A DNA stretch of 64,000 nucleotides from Cellulosimicrobium sp. CUA-896 (GTDB lineage: Bacteria; Actinomycetota; Actinomycetes; Actinomycetales; Cellulomonadaceae), in contig NZ_MKKH01000011.1 of the NCBI RefSeq assembly GCF_001942335.1, forward strand, positions 1 through 64,000, given 5' to 3'. The notes under the pieces were generated by a model. That model did no database searches and had not been told where the DNA came from. It was given only the letters and a program-made list of their open reading frames with translations. The translations under genes were made by a program, and so were the position numbers. Below are positions 30,041 through 38,434 of this stretch, in pieces (position 1 is the first letter of the stretch; each line of letters opens with the position of its first letter).

Positions 30041-30478
30041 GTGACTGCAACCGAACGGGCCGTCGAGCTCGCCGTGATCGCGGCGCGCGCCGCGTCCGAC
30101 CGCAAGGCCGAGGAGGTCCTCGCGCTCGACGTGAGCGAGCAGCTCGTCCTCACCGACGTGTTCCTGCTCGCCTCGGGCACGAACGAGCGCCAGGTCTCGG
30201 CGATCGTCGACGCCGTCGAGGAGGCGATGCACAAGGCGGGCGCGAAGCCGATCCGGCGGGAGGGCAAGCAGGAGTCCCGGTGGGTCCTGCTCGACTTCGG
30301 GGACGTCGTCGTGCACGTGCAGCACGCCGAGGACCGCCTGTACTACGCGCTCGAGCGCCTCTGGAAGGACTGCCCCGTGATCGAGCTGCCCGCCGACGCG
30401 CGGGGCGGCGACGGGACCGCCGGCGAGCGCGACGACGACGACGGGGCGATCCGCCTCTCGGGGGAGCCGCTCGCGTGA
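30041..30478 (+). CDS. rsfS: ribosome silencing factor RsfS
   Basis: RsfS binds L14 and blocks subunit joining when nutrients are low. The 145-aa product carries the family core: RKAEEVLALDVSEQLVLTDV, FLLASGTNERQVSAIVDAVE, GKQESRWVLLDFGDVVVHVQ and ERLWKDCPVIEL, with an acidic tail. GTG 30041 (MTATERAVELA) is preceded by CGGAGAG. Its TGA overlaps the next GTG (30475), indicating translational coupling. Confidence 0.95.
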   Translation: MTATERAVELAVIAARAASDRKAEEVLALDVSEQLVLTDVFLLASGTNERQVSAIVDAVEEAMHKAGAKPIRREGKQESRWVLLDFGDVVVHVQHAEDRLYYALERLWKDCPVIELPADARGGDGTAGERDDDDGAIRLSGEPLA

Positions 30479-31155
30479 CCGCGGGCACGGTCGTCCTCCT
30501 GCGCCACGGCCGTACCGAGTACAACGCCTCCCTGCGCCTGCAGGGGCAGGTCGACGTCCCGCTCGACGCCGTCGGTCAGTGGCAGGCCGCGCAGGGTGCC
30601 GACGCCCTCGCGAGCGCCCACCGGGCGACGCTCCTGGTGTCCTCCGACCTCGTGCGCGCGGCGGACACCGCCCGTGCGTACGGCGCCGTCGTGGGCCTGG
30701 AGCCCGTGCTCGACACGCGCTTGCGCGAGCGCGGCTTCGGTGCGTGGGAAGGGCTCACGGGCGACGAGATCGCCGCCCGCTGGCCCGACGAGTACGCGGC
30801 GTGGCGCCGCGGCGAGGAGCCGGCGAGCGCGGGCGCCGAGGCGAAGTCGGACGTCGCGGAGCGGATGGTCACCGCGGTCGCGGACCACGCCGAGGCACTG
30901 GGGCGTGACGACACGCTCGTCGTCGTGTCGCACGGCGCGGCGATCACGCTCGCGGTGACGAGGATGCTCGGCCTGGACCCGGACGGGTGGCGCGGCCTCT
31001 TCGGCCTGCACAACGTCCACTGGGCCCACCTGCACGCCTCCGGGCCCGACGCGGTGCCGCCGTGGCGGCTCGTGGCGCACAACGTCGGGGCGGGCTTCCC
31101 GCTCGACCGGTGGAACGCCGGGCCGGATTGGAACTTGGAGCCCGTTTCTGCGTAG
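30475..31155 (+). CDS. histidine phosphatase family protein (phosphoglycerate-mutase-like)
   Basis: The 226-aa product is a branch-1 histidine phosphatase: catalytic LLRHGRTEYN (His11), the second Arg/Glu region RLRERGFGAWEGLTGDE, and the second catalytic His in VVVSHGAAITLA. Genes directly after rsfS in actinobacteria are often annotated as broad-specificity phosphatases or GpgP-like glucosyl-3-phosphoglycerate phosphatases; the substrate is not clear here. It overlaps rsfS by 4 nt. The tRNA promoter lies on its last codons. Confidence 0.88.
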   Translation: MTAGTVVLLRHGRTEYNASLRLQGQVDVPLDAVGQWQAAQGADALASAHRATLLVSSDLVRAADTARAYGAVVGLEPVLDTRLRERGFGAWEGLTGDEIAARWPDEYAAWRRGEEPASAGAEAKSDVAERMVTAVADHAEALGRDDTLVVVSHGAAITLAVTRMLGLDPDGWRGLFGLHNVHWAHLHASGPDAVPPWRLVAHNVGAGFPLDRWNAGPDWNLEPVSA

Positions 31156-31158
31156 ACT
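31128..31158 (+). promoter_or_regulatory. probable promoter of tRNA-Ala
   Basis: TTGGAA (31128-31133) and TAGACT (31153-31158) with a 19-nt spacer overlap the 3' end of the phosphatase gene. The tRNA begins about 68 nt after the expected start site. Confidence 0.5.
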
Positions 31159-31232
31159 GGCGACGCTCCGCAGGGCGGGGATCGCACAGATCCTCTGTCC
31201 GGAGGAGCACCTACCTGGACCTTCGGGTCCAC

Positions 31233-31308
31233 GGGGCTGTGGCGCAGCTGGTAGCGCACCTGCATGGCATGCAGGGGGTCAGGGGTTCGAGTCCCCTCAG
31301 CTCCACCA
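31233..31308 (+). tRNA. tRNA-Ala (anticodon GGC)
   Basis: The sequence folds as a full cloverleaf: acceptor GGGGCTG/CAGCTCC (one G-T pair), D arm GCGC/GCGC, anticodon stem CCTGC/GCAGG with loop ATGGCAT (anticodon GGC), TPsiC arm AGGGG/CCCCT with loop TTCGAGT, discriminator A and an encoded CCA (31306-31308). It reads GCC and GCU alanine codons. Confidence 0.97.
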
Positions 31309-31311
31309 GAG

Positions 31312-31346
31312 GACGCGGGACACCGGTGACGGTGTCCCGCGTCTTT
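31312..31346 (+). terminator. intrinsic terminator after tRNA-Ala
   Basis: A 14-bp perfect stem (GACGCGGGACACCG with its complement) and GTGA loop is followed by TTTCGCGTTT. It starts 4 nt after the tRNA CCA. Confidence 0.85.
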
Positions 31347-31396
31347 CGCGTTTCGGGCCCGAGTCGATGAGAGTCCGGGTGCGACGGAGACGACGA

Positions 31397-31424
31397 AGGA
31401 GCCCGGCCGGGCGGCCGGGCTCCT
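31397..31424 (-). terminator. terminator hairpin of the secreted SH3/M15-like gene
   Basis: AGGAGCCCGGCC and GGCCGGGCTCCT form a perfect 12-bp stem with a 4-nt loop. It lies 35 nt past the stop of the minus-strand gene ending at 31459. It could serve both strands (TTTCGCC follows on +). Confidence 0.65.
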
Positions 31425-31458
31425 TTCGCCGTCGGGAGCCGTCGTGCTGCCGACGACG

Positions 31459-32417
31459 CTACGACGTGCTGACGTGGACGTGGTCGAAGTGGTTAGCCGT
31501 CGCGCCGCCGCGGTCCTCCATGCCGGACCACGCGCTCGCCGGGTCGCCCGCCATCCAGATCTTCTGCTGGTAGATCACGTAGGTGACGCCGAGGGCACCG
31601 GCGTTGGCCTGCACGTAGCGGGCGATGTCCCACCCGGCGTCGCCGGAGATCATGATGTCGACCGCGCGGCCGGTGCCGTGGTCGCCGCCGTCACCCGGAC
31701 GCACGCCCCCGTAGGCGGAGACGCCCGGGAACGCCGCGCAGACGGACCGGTAGACCGCGCGGGCGTTGCTCTGCAGGCCCGACTCGATGCCGGAGCTCAC
31801 GGGGCACGCGGCGCTCGACGTGCCGGCGGATCCCGACGGGGCGGCCGCCGGGGCCGCAGCAGGCGCGGGTGCCGGCGCAGGCGCGGGCTTCGACCGGGCC
31901 AGGTACCGGGAGCTCACCCAGGCGGCTGCGCCGTCCCAGACGACCTGGCTCCACCCGTCCTGGGCCACGCCGGTGACGTCGACGGCCGTGGCGGCGGGGG
32001 CGGTCGTCACCTGGGCGGCGTCCACCGACGGTCCCGTCCGGACGTTGACGGCCGCCGTCGTCCACAGCTGACCGGTGACCGTGGGCACGGGTTCGGGCGC
32101 GACGGCGGGCTGGGCGGCCGCTTCCGGGGCGGGGACGACCTCGGGGGTCGGCATCGGCTCGGGCGCGGGCGACCTCGTCGCAGGGCCGGTCGTGAGCGGA
32201 GCGCGCGCGGCGGAGCGGCTGGCGGCGGTGCTCGGCCGGTCGCGCCGGACGCGGTGCTCGACCGGTCGGCGCCGGGGGCGAGCTCGGTGCTGCCGTCCGC
32301 GGCCTGCGACCCGGTGCTGAGCGCTCCGGCGCCGAGCAGGGTCACGAGCGCGAGAGCGGGCAGGCGGAGCGAGCGCGCACGCGCGGCGGTCGCCGAACGA
32401 TGGCGGGCACGGGACAT
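31459..32417 (-). CDS. secreted SH3-domain protein with M15/VanY-like C-terminal domain (one frameshift)
   Basis: From ATG 32417 a signal peptide is visible (basic start, LRLPALALVTLLGAGALSTG, then SQAADG). The middle holds a bacterial SH3 domain (AAVNVRTGPSVDAAQVTTAP to AWVSSRYLAR), then an Ala-Pro linker. The last 110 residues have the layout of a metal-dependent peptidase-like fold: YGGVRPGDGGDHGTGRAVDI (His and Asp ligands) and NHFDHVHVST at the end. Such modular proteins act on, or bind, peptidoglycan. The frame changes near 32240, between the leader and the linker. No neighbouring gene points to a specific role. Confidence 0.78.
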
Positions 32418-32527
32418 GGGGAGGCTCCGGACGTGGGGGGAAGGACGCGGCCCATGTAACCAAACCGTTATCAACGTCGTCTAGCCGTGCAGGTCACAAG
32501 GGCGGGCGGACCCCGACCGATGGTTCG

Positions 32528-34515
32528 TCAGGGCGTGCCGGCCGCTGACCCCACCGCCGGGTCGAGGCGGTCGGCGACGGGTCCGAACGTCACGAGCCCG
32601 CTCCCCGCGCCGGCGACCTCGTGGCGCGCGGGTGCGAGCGCCGTCCGGGCACGCGTGCGGGCGCCGGCGTGCCCGGCCTCCGTCGCAGCCTGCGCGACGA
32701 CGCACCACAGCGCCTCGAGCAGCAGGCCGGGCGGCGGGTCGGGGAGCCGGTCGAGCGCGGCGCGCGCACCGGGCCGGTCGCCGGTGCGCACGCGCACCAG
32801 CGGCCGCACCCACGGCGCGTACGGGCCCCAGCCGTCGGTGGGGAGCGGCCGTGCCCGGCCGCGGACGAGGTCCAGGCCGAGGAGGGCGAGCGGGAGCAGC
32901 CCGTCGACGACGCCGGGCATGCCGGCGTCGTCGAGCGCGCGGACCGCGGCGGTCAGGCGGTCGCCCGCGTCGGGCGCGCCGTCCTCGGCCGCGCGCATCG
33001 CGCGGTACCCGGACACGAGGACCGCAGCGCGCGGGCGCTCGTGCCGTGCCGAGACGTCGTCGAGCTCCCGGGCCAGCGCGTCTCCCTCCGCGGTGCGTCC
33101 GAGCGCCCCCGACGCCTGGAGGCGGACCAGGAGCCCCTGCACCTCGGCGGACGGCAGGTCGTGGCGGCGCGCGAGCGCGACGATCTCGGCGCCGAGACGG
33201 TCGCGCTCGGCGGCGAGCCCCGCCCGGTCGCACGCGTGCAGGGCGAGGGCGCCGAGAGCCGAGCACAGGAGACCGGGATCGCGCAGGTCGCGTGCGCCGC
33301 GCACCGCCGCCTCGGCGTGCTCCCGACCCTCGCGGCCGGGCAGCCCGCGCGTCTCGACCGCGACGAGCACGCGCAGGCGGGTGCGAGCGGCGGTCGCGGC
33401 GTCGGCGGGCAGGGCGTCGAGCGTGCGCAGGGCGACGTCGGCGAGCGCGAGCGAGCGCTCCGGGTCGTCGCTGCGGGGCCAGACGCTCGGCACGTCGTAG
33501 CCGCCGAGCACGCGGGCGGTGAGGGCCGGGTCGCCGAGCGCCTCGGCGGTGCGGGCGGCCTCGAGCAGGTCCTCGTGCGGCGTCGCCGGCGCGGACGCCG
33601 AGACCGCGAGCCGTCCGAGCATGCTCACGGTGGTCTCGAGCCGGGCGCGCGACCCCGGCGCGAGCGCGCGCAACGAGTCGTCGGCGACGCGGCGGAAGAC
33701 GTCCGCGGGGGCGCGCACGTGCGGGTCGTGGCGCAGGAGCCGGCCTCGAGGTCGGCGAGCGCCGGGGACGGGTCGAGGCCGAGCTCGTCGCGCAGCACGT
33801 CCCGCGCCCGCCGGAGCGTCTCGAGCGCCTCGACCTGGCGCCCGGCGCGGTAGAGCGACAGGGCAAGCAGCCGCCAGCCCTCCTCGCGCCACGGGTAAGA
33901 CCCGGTGTGCGGCGCGGCGAGCGCGACGGCGTCGTCCGCGCGCCCGGTGTCCGCGAGCGCACCGACGAGACGTTCGACGGCGAGAGCGCGCCGCTCGGAC
34001 AGGCGCGCGCGCTCGGCGTCCGCCCACGGCCGCCCCGCCTGGTCCGGGTAGGCCTCGGCGGGCCAGCCGGCGACGACGGGGCCGAGCACCCGCACGACGT
34101 GCGCGGCGGGGGAGTGCACGGTGCCCGCCACGGCGGCCTCGGCCCGCCACGCGTCGACGGCGTCCTGCGGGAGCCGCAGCGCGTAGCCGTCGCCCTCGGT
34201 GACGAGGACGCGCGCCGGGGAACGGGGCACCCGGCCCGGTTCGAGCACCGCGCGCAGGTCCGCGACGAACGTGCGCACGGTCCCCACGGCGCGCGGCGGT
34301 GGGGCGTCGTCCCAGAGGTCGTCGACGAGCGCGTCGACGGTGACGGCGCGCCCCCGCGCGGCGACGAGGCGCGCGAGCAGCTCGCGGTGGCGCGGGCCGC
34401 GCAGGTCGAGCGGGGCGCCGTCGCCGGACCACGCCGCCGTCGGTCCGAGGACGCGGGCAAGGAGCCCGTCCCGTGCGCCGGTCCGTCCTGCCGCCTGCTG
34501 CCCCTCGTCCCGCAC
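32528..34515 (-). CDS. SARP/BTAD-family transcriptional regulator (one frameshift)
   Basis: The N-terminus is an OmpR-type winged helix (residues about 20-110: LRGPRHRELLARLVAARGRA, VDALVDDLWDD, VRTFVADLRAVLEP), followed by a bacterial transcriptional activation domain (WRLLALSLYRAGRQVEALET, LRDELGLDPSPALADLE). After a shift near 33744 (a missing base in DLEAGLLRHDPHV) come about 400 residues of helical repeats, probably TPR-like. Corrected length is about 662 aa. SARPs activate secondary-metabolite genes in Streptomyces, but small orphan examples control neighbours. The divergent partner is an alpha/beta hydrolase, its likely target. Confidence 0.8.
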
Positions 34516-34521
34516 GCGGCA

Positions 34522-34527
34522 AGCCTA
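34522..34527 (-). promoter_or_regulatory. -10 box (TAGGCT) for the leaderless SARP gene
   Basis: On the minus strand TAGGCT is followed by TGCCGC and then GTG 34515, a 6-nt spacing. No ribosome-binding site precedes the GTG. Confidence 0.5.
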
Positions 34528-34610
34528 GGTCCGGAGGCGGCGCACGGCGCTGATCGGCCGCTGATCCGCGGCGGCGAGGCTCGTCGCGTCCCCCTCGGAA
34601 GGAAGAACCG

Positions 34611-35489
34611 ATGTCTCTCACCATCCCCGGCTTCACGACCCGTCGCGTCCCGGTCGCCGACGGCGTCGCCCTCCACGCGGCCGTCGGCGGGCAGGGCGAC
34701 CCCGTCGTCCTGCTCCACGGCTTCCCGCAGACCCACCTCATGTGGCGGCACGTGGCCGCCGACCTCGCGCGCGACCACACCGTGATCTGCCCGGACCTGC
34801 GCGGCTACGGCGCGAGCGACAAGCCCGCCGAGGCCGACGGGAGCACCTACGCCAAGCGCACCATGGGCGCCGACGTCGTCGCGCTGGCCCGCGAGCTCGG
34901 GTTCGACCGGTTCGCGCTCGCCGGCCACGACCGTGGGGCGCTCGTCGCGTTCCGGACGGCGCTCGACCACCCGCGGACCGTCACGCACCTCGCGACGCTC
35001 GACGTGCTCCCGACGCTCGACATGTGGGAGGTCCTGCACGGTGCCGACGCACGCGTCGCGTGGCACCTCTACCTCATGGCCCAGCCGGCGGGCCTGCCCG
35101 AGGCGATGATCGCCGCCACGGCGGACGCGTTCTTCGGCTCGTTCCTCGACGGCTGGACGGGCCGGCCGGACGCCATCCCCGCCGAGGCGCGCGCCGAGTA
35201 CCTGCGCGCGTCCCGCGAGGCGGTGCCGTCGATCGTCGCCGACTACCGGGCGTCGGCCGAGATCGACGTCGAGCACGACCGTGCCGACCGCGCGCAGGGC
35301 CGCACCCTCGACATGCCGACGCTCGTCGTCCAGCAGGACTGGGGCGCGCAGCTGGGGTACGACGCCGCCGCGCTGTGGGGCGCGTGGGCGACCGACCTCG
35401 TGCACCGGACCCTCGCCGTCGGGCACTTCATGGCGGAGGAGTCGCCCGACGTCGTCGGTGCCGAGCTCCGCGCCCTCCTCGCCCGCTGA
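34611..35489 (+). CDS. alpha/beta hydrolase, haloacetate-dehalogenase/epoxide-hydrolase-like
   Basis: The 292-aa product has the oxyanion motif VVLLHGFPQTHLMWRHVAAD, CPDLRGYGASDKP, a nucleophile elbow with Asp rather than Ser (ALAGHDRGALVAFRTALDHP), and a C-terminal His in AVGHFMAEESPD. An Asp nucleophile is the mark of haloalkane/haloacetate dehalogenases and soluble epoxide hydrolases; WHLYLMAQPAGLPE resembles the cap region of fluoroacetate dehalogenases. The halide-binding residues cannot be confirmed by eye. ATG 34611 follows GGAAGGAAGAACCG. It is divergent from a SARP regulator and ends in a strong terminator. Confidence 0.82.
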   Translation: MSLTIPGFTTRRVPVADGVALHAAVGGQGDPVVLLHGFPQTHLMWRHVAADLARDHTVICPDLRGYGASDKPAEADGSTYAKRTMGADVVALARELGFDRFALAGHDRGALVAFRTALDHPRTVTHLATLDVLPTLDMWEVLHGADARVAWHLYLMAQPAGLPEAMIAATADAFFGSFLDGWTGRPDAIPAEARAEYLRASREAVPSIVADYRASAEIDVEHDRADRAQGRTLDMPTLVVQQDWGAQLGYDAAALWGAWATDLVHRTLAVGHFMAEESPDVVGAELRALLAR

Positions 35490-35495
35490 GCACGG

Positions 35496-35530
35496 CACGG
35501 GCCCCGGCGCACGAGGTGCCGGGGCCCGTG
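35496..35530. terminator. bidirectional terminator between the hydrolase and aldo/keto reductase
   Basis: CACGGGCCCCGGC pairs perfectly with GCCGGGGCCCGTG (13 bp, 9-nt loop) between two convergent genes. No U tract is seen on either side. Confidence 0.7.
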
Positions 35531-35546
35531 ACGCGTCGACGGCCCG

Positions 35547-36479
35547 TCAGGGGACGGTGTGGCCGGCGGCGCGGAAGAGCTCGTACCACTCCGCGCGCGT
35601 GAGGTGCACGTCCGAGCCCTGCGCGGCGCCCGCCACCCGCTCGGGCGTCGTCGTGCCGAGGACGACCTGCATCCGGGCCGGGTGCCGCGTGATCCACGCC
35701 GTCGCGATCGCGATCGGCGGGACGTCGTACTGCGCGGCGAGGCGGTCGATCACCGCGTTGAGCTCTGCGTACTCGGGCGAGCCGAGGAACGTCCCCGTGA
35801 AGAAGCCCGCCTGGAAGGGGGACCAGGCCTGCACGGTGATGTCGTGCAGCCGGCAGTAGTCGAGCGTGCCGACGTCGCGGCTCACCGACTGGTCGAGCGC
35901 CGCCATGTTCGACGCGACGCCCTGGGCGATCAGCGGCGCGTGCGTGATCGACAGCTGCAGCTGGTTCGCCACGATCGGCTGCTCGACGTAGCGCCGCAGC
36001 AGCTCGATCTGCCCGGGCGTGTGGTTCGAGACGCCGAACGCCCGCACCTTGCCGGCCGCGTGCAGCTCCGAGAACGCGCGGGCCACCTCCTCGGGCTCGA
36101 CGAGCGCGTCCGGGCGGTGCAGGAGCAGCACGTCGAGGTGGTCGGTGCGCAGCGCCTCGAGCGAGGCGTGCACCGACGCGACGAGGTGCTCGTACGAGAA
36201 GTCGAAGTACGGGCCGTCGGGCACGATGCCGGCCTTGGACTGGATCACCCACTCGTCCCGCTCGGCGGGGGAGAGGGCCATCGCCTCGGCGAAGCGGCGC
36301 TCGCAGCCGTGCAGGTCGTCGCCGTAGACGTCGGCGTGGTCGAGGAACGTGATCCCGGCGTCGCGCGCGGTGCGCACGAGCGTGCGGACCTCGTCGTCGG
36401 TCTTGTCCTGGATGCGCATGAGCCCGAGCACGACGTCCGGGACGACGAGGTCCGTGCCGGGCAGGGTGAAGGTCTTCAC
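35547..36479 (-). CDS. aldo/keto reductase, YdhF-like
   Basis: NADPH-dependent carbonyl reductase of the aldo/keto reductase superfamily, 310 aa. The catalytic tetrad is in place: Asp and Tyr in FLDHADVYGDDLHG, Lys in WVIQSKAGIV, and His in VLLLHRPDALVEP. Later marks are VRAFGVSNHTPGQIELL and TTPERV-type cofactor residues. GTG 36479 has AGGAG 6 nt upstream. It starts 40 nt after the second reductase stop, so the two form one operon. Substrate unknown. Confidence 0.88.
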   Translation of the reverse strand: MKTFTLPGTDLVVPDVVLGLMRIQDKTDDEVRTLVRTARDAGITFLDHADVYGDDLHGCERRFAEAMALSPAERDEWVIQSKAGIVPDGPYFDFSYEHLVASVHASLEALRTDHLDVLLLHRPDALVEPEEVARAFSELHAAGKVRAFGVSNHTPGQIELLRRYVEQPIVANQLQLSITHAPLIAQGVASNMAALDQSVSRDVGTLDYCRLHDITVQAWSPFQAGFFTGTFLGSPEYAELNAVIDRLAAQYDVPPIAIATAWITRHPARMQVVLGTTTPERVAGAAQGSDVHLTRAEWYELFRAAGHTVP

Positions 36480-36519
36480 AGGAGTCTCCTCGTGGTGGTC
36501 GGGCGGCGTGGTCGCCGCG

Positions 36520-37380
36520 TCACGCGGCCGAGAGGCGCGCGACCTCGTCGTCGGTGAGGACGAGGTCGGCCGCGCCGGCGGAGTCGCGGACGCTCTCGGG
36601 GCGCGACGCGCCCGGGATCGGCACGACGACGGGTGCGAGCGCCAGCTCCCACGCGAGGGTGACCTGGTAGACGCTCACGCCGTGCGCGTCGGCGACGTCC
36701 TGGAACGCCGCGTGGGCCGCGCCCAGCTCGGACGCGTTCGCGATGCCGCCGAGCGGGCTCCACGGCAGGAACGCGACGCCGAGCGCCGCGCAGTGCTCGA
36801 GCTCGCCCAGGCTGGAGCGGAACCGCGGCGAGAACTGGTTCTGCACGGACACGAGCCGGCCGCCGAGGACCTCGTTCGCCTCGTCGATCTGCGCCACGTC
36901 GGCGTTCGAGATGCCGGCCATGCGGATGACGCCCTCGTCGAGGAGCTCGGCGAGCGCCCCGACCGACTCGGCGTACGGGACCGCCGGGTCGGGCCGGTGG
37001 AACTGGTAGAGGCCGATCGCGTCGACGCCGAGGCGCTGCGCCGACGCCTTGGCGGCCTGCTTGAGGTAGGCGGGGTCGCCGTTCTTCGTCCAGGACCCGT
37101 CGCCCGGACGCAGGTGCCCGCCCTTGGTCGCCACGAGGACGCCGGACGTGTCGTCGCCGTACGAGCGCAGCGCGCGGGCGATGAGCTCCTCGTTGTGGCC
37201 GACCTCGTCGGCGTGCAGGTGGTAGGCGTCGGCCGTGTCGATCAGGGTGACGCCGGCGTCGAGCGCGGCGTGGACGGTCGCGACGGAGCGGGACTCGTCG
37301 GGGCGTCCCTCGATCGACATCGGCATGCCGCCGAGGCCGATCGCGGAGACGGTCTGCTGTCCGATCGTGCGCTGGTGCAT
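36520..37380 (-). CDS. aldo/keto reductase
   Basis: The 286-aa product belongs to the same superfamily: IGLGGMPMSIEG at the N-terminus, catalytic Asp/Tyr in LIDTADAYHLHADEVGHNEE, Lys in VLVATKGGHLRPG, His in LYQFHRPDPAVPY, and PIPGASRPESVRDSA near the end for NADPH. ATG 37380 has the good ribosome-binding site CAGGAGGATTCCTT. It is first in a two-gene operon and divergent from the LysR gene, whose operator-like palindrome covers its -35 box. Confidence 0.9.
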   Translation of the reverse strand: MHQRTIGQQTVSAIGLGGMPMSIEGRPDESRSVATVHAALDAGVTLIDTADAYHLHADEVGHNEELIARALRSYGDDTSGVLVATKGGHLRPGDGSWTKNGDPAYLKQAAKASAQRLGVDAIGLYQFHRPDPAVPYAESVGALAELLDEGVIRMAGISNADVAQIDEANEVLGGRLVSVQNQFSPRFRSSLGELEHCAALGVAFLPWSPLGGIANASELGAAHAAFQDVADAHGVSVYQVTLAWELALAPVVVPIPGASRPESVRDSAGAADLVLTDDEVARLSAA

Positions 37381-37457
37381 GAAGGAATCCTCCTGGGTGG
37401 TGGTGCGTCGGCGGGTGGCCGCCCCGTGGGCGAGGACCGACGAGTGACGCTGTCGCG

Positions 37458-37494
37458 AGCCTAGGAAGACCTCACCTAGAATTCCAACGATTGG
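37458..37494 (-). promoter_or_regulatory. aldo/keto reductase promoter with LysR-type palindrome
   Basis: On the minus strand TTGGAA (37482-37487) and TAGGCT (37458-37463) are 18 nt apart. CCAACGATTGG (37484-37494), a palindrome with a LysR-like layout, covers the -35 box. The divergent LysR gene starts at 37526, so one protein could control both directions. Confidence 0.6.
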
Positions 37495-37525
37495 CAGTTG
37501 TGCGATCCAGAACTGAGAGCGATCA

Positions 37526-38434
37526 ATGGACCTGCGCCAGATGGAGTACCTCGTCGCGCTCGCGGACGCGCGGCAGTTCACGCGGGCCGCCGCGCTCTCC
37601 GGGGTGTCGCAGTCGGGGCTCTCGGCCGCCATCCGCGGGCTCGAGGAGGAGCTCGGCGCGAGCCTCTTCACACGGACCACGCGCCGCGTCGAGCCGACCG
37701 AGGCCGGGCTCGCCCTCCTGCCGCACGCCCGCGCGATGCTGGCCGCGGCCGCAGCCGCGCGCGACGCGGTCGTACAGGCGACGCACCAGGTCTCCGGTGC
37801 GCTGCGCGTGGGGGCGGAGCAGTGCCTCGGCGTGGTCGACGTCGCCGCGCTCCTCGAGCGGTTCCACCGCCGCCACCCGCTCGTCGAGATCCACTTCGTC
37901 CAGGCCGGCTCGCACGAGCTCCTGGCGCGCGTGCGCGACGGTGACCTGGACGTCGCGTTCGTCGCCACCACGGACGGTCTGGGCGCGCTGTCGCAGACCG
38001 TCCTCGGCAGCGAGCCCCTGGTCCTGGTGTGCCCGCCGGAGCACCGTCTCGCCCGGCGCGGGCGCGTGGACTGGTCGGACCTCGTGGGAGAGGACTTCGT
38101 CGACTTCGACGTGTCGTGGGGAGCGCGCCCCGTGAACGACGCGACGTGCGCGGCGCACGGCGCGCACCGCCGCGTGCGGTTCACGGTCAACGACGTGCAC
38201 ACGCTCCTCGCGCTGGTCGACCGCGGTCTCGGCATCGCCCTCGTCCCGCAGCACGTGTCCGCCAAGCCGCAGGCCGCGCGCCTCGCCGCGGTCCCCCTGC
38301 CGGAGGAGGGCGCGCCGAGCTGGGTCGTCTCGGTCGTCACCGGCCGCGACCACGCGGCAGCCGCCCCCCGGCTCCTCGAGCTGCTCGCCGACACGCCCGC
38401 CGGCAGCACCGCGCCTGCGGCGGCCGCGCGGTGA
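37526..38434 (+). CDS. LysR-family transcriptional regulator
   Basis: The 302-aa product has the LysR winged helix at residues 1-60 (MDLRQMEYLVALADARQFTR, VSQSGLSAAIRGLEEELGAS, LFTRTTRRVEPTEAG) and a periplasmic-binding-protein-like effector domain from about residue 90 (ALRVGAEQCLGVVDVAALLE). It is divergent from the aldo/keto reductase operon and overlaps the downstream MFS gene (GTGA 38431-38434). The effector may be a carbonyl or quinone compound handled by those reductases; this is inference. Confidence 0.92.
   Translation: MDLRQMEYLVALADARQFTRAAALSGVSQSGLSAAIRGLEEELGASLFTRTTRRVEPTEAGLALLPHARAMLAAAAAARDAVVQATHQVSGALRVGAEQCLGVVDVAALLERFHRRHPLVEIHFVQAGSHELLARVRDGDLDVAFVATTDGLGALSQTVLGSEPLVLVCPPEHRLARRGRVDWSDLVGEDFVDFDVSWGARPVNDATCAAHGAHRRVRFTVNDVHTLLALVDRGLGIALVPQHVSAKPQAARLAAVPLPEEGAPSWVVSVVTGRDHAAAAPRLLELLADTPAGSTAPAAAAR

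Noticed and set aside
37460-37482. Iron-box-like CTAGGTGAGGTCTTCCTAG on the minus strand
   Set aside because: About 11 of 19 positions match the consensus and symmetry is poor.
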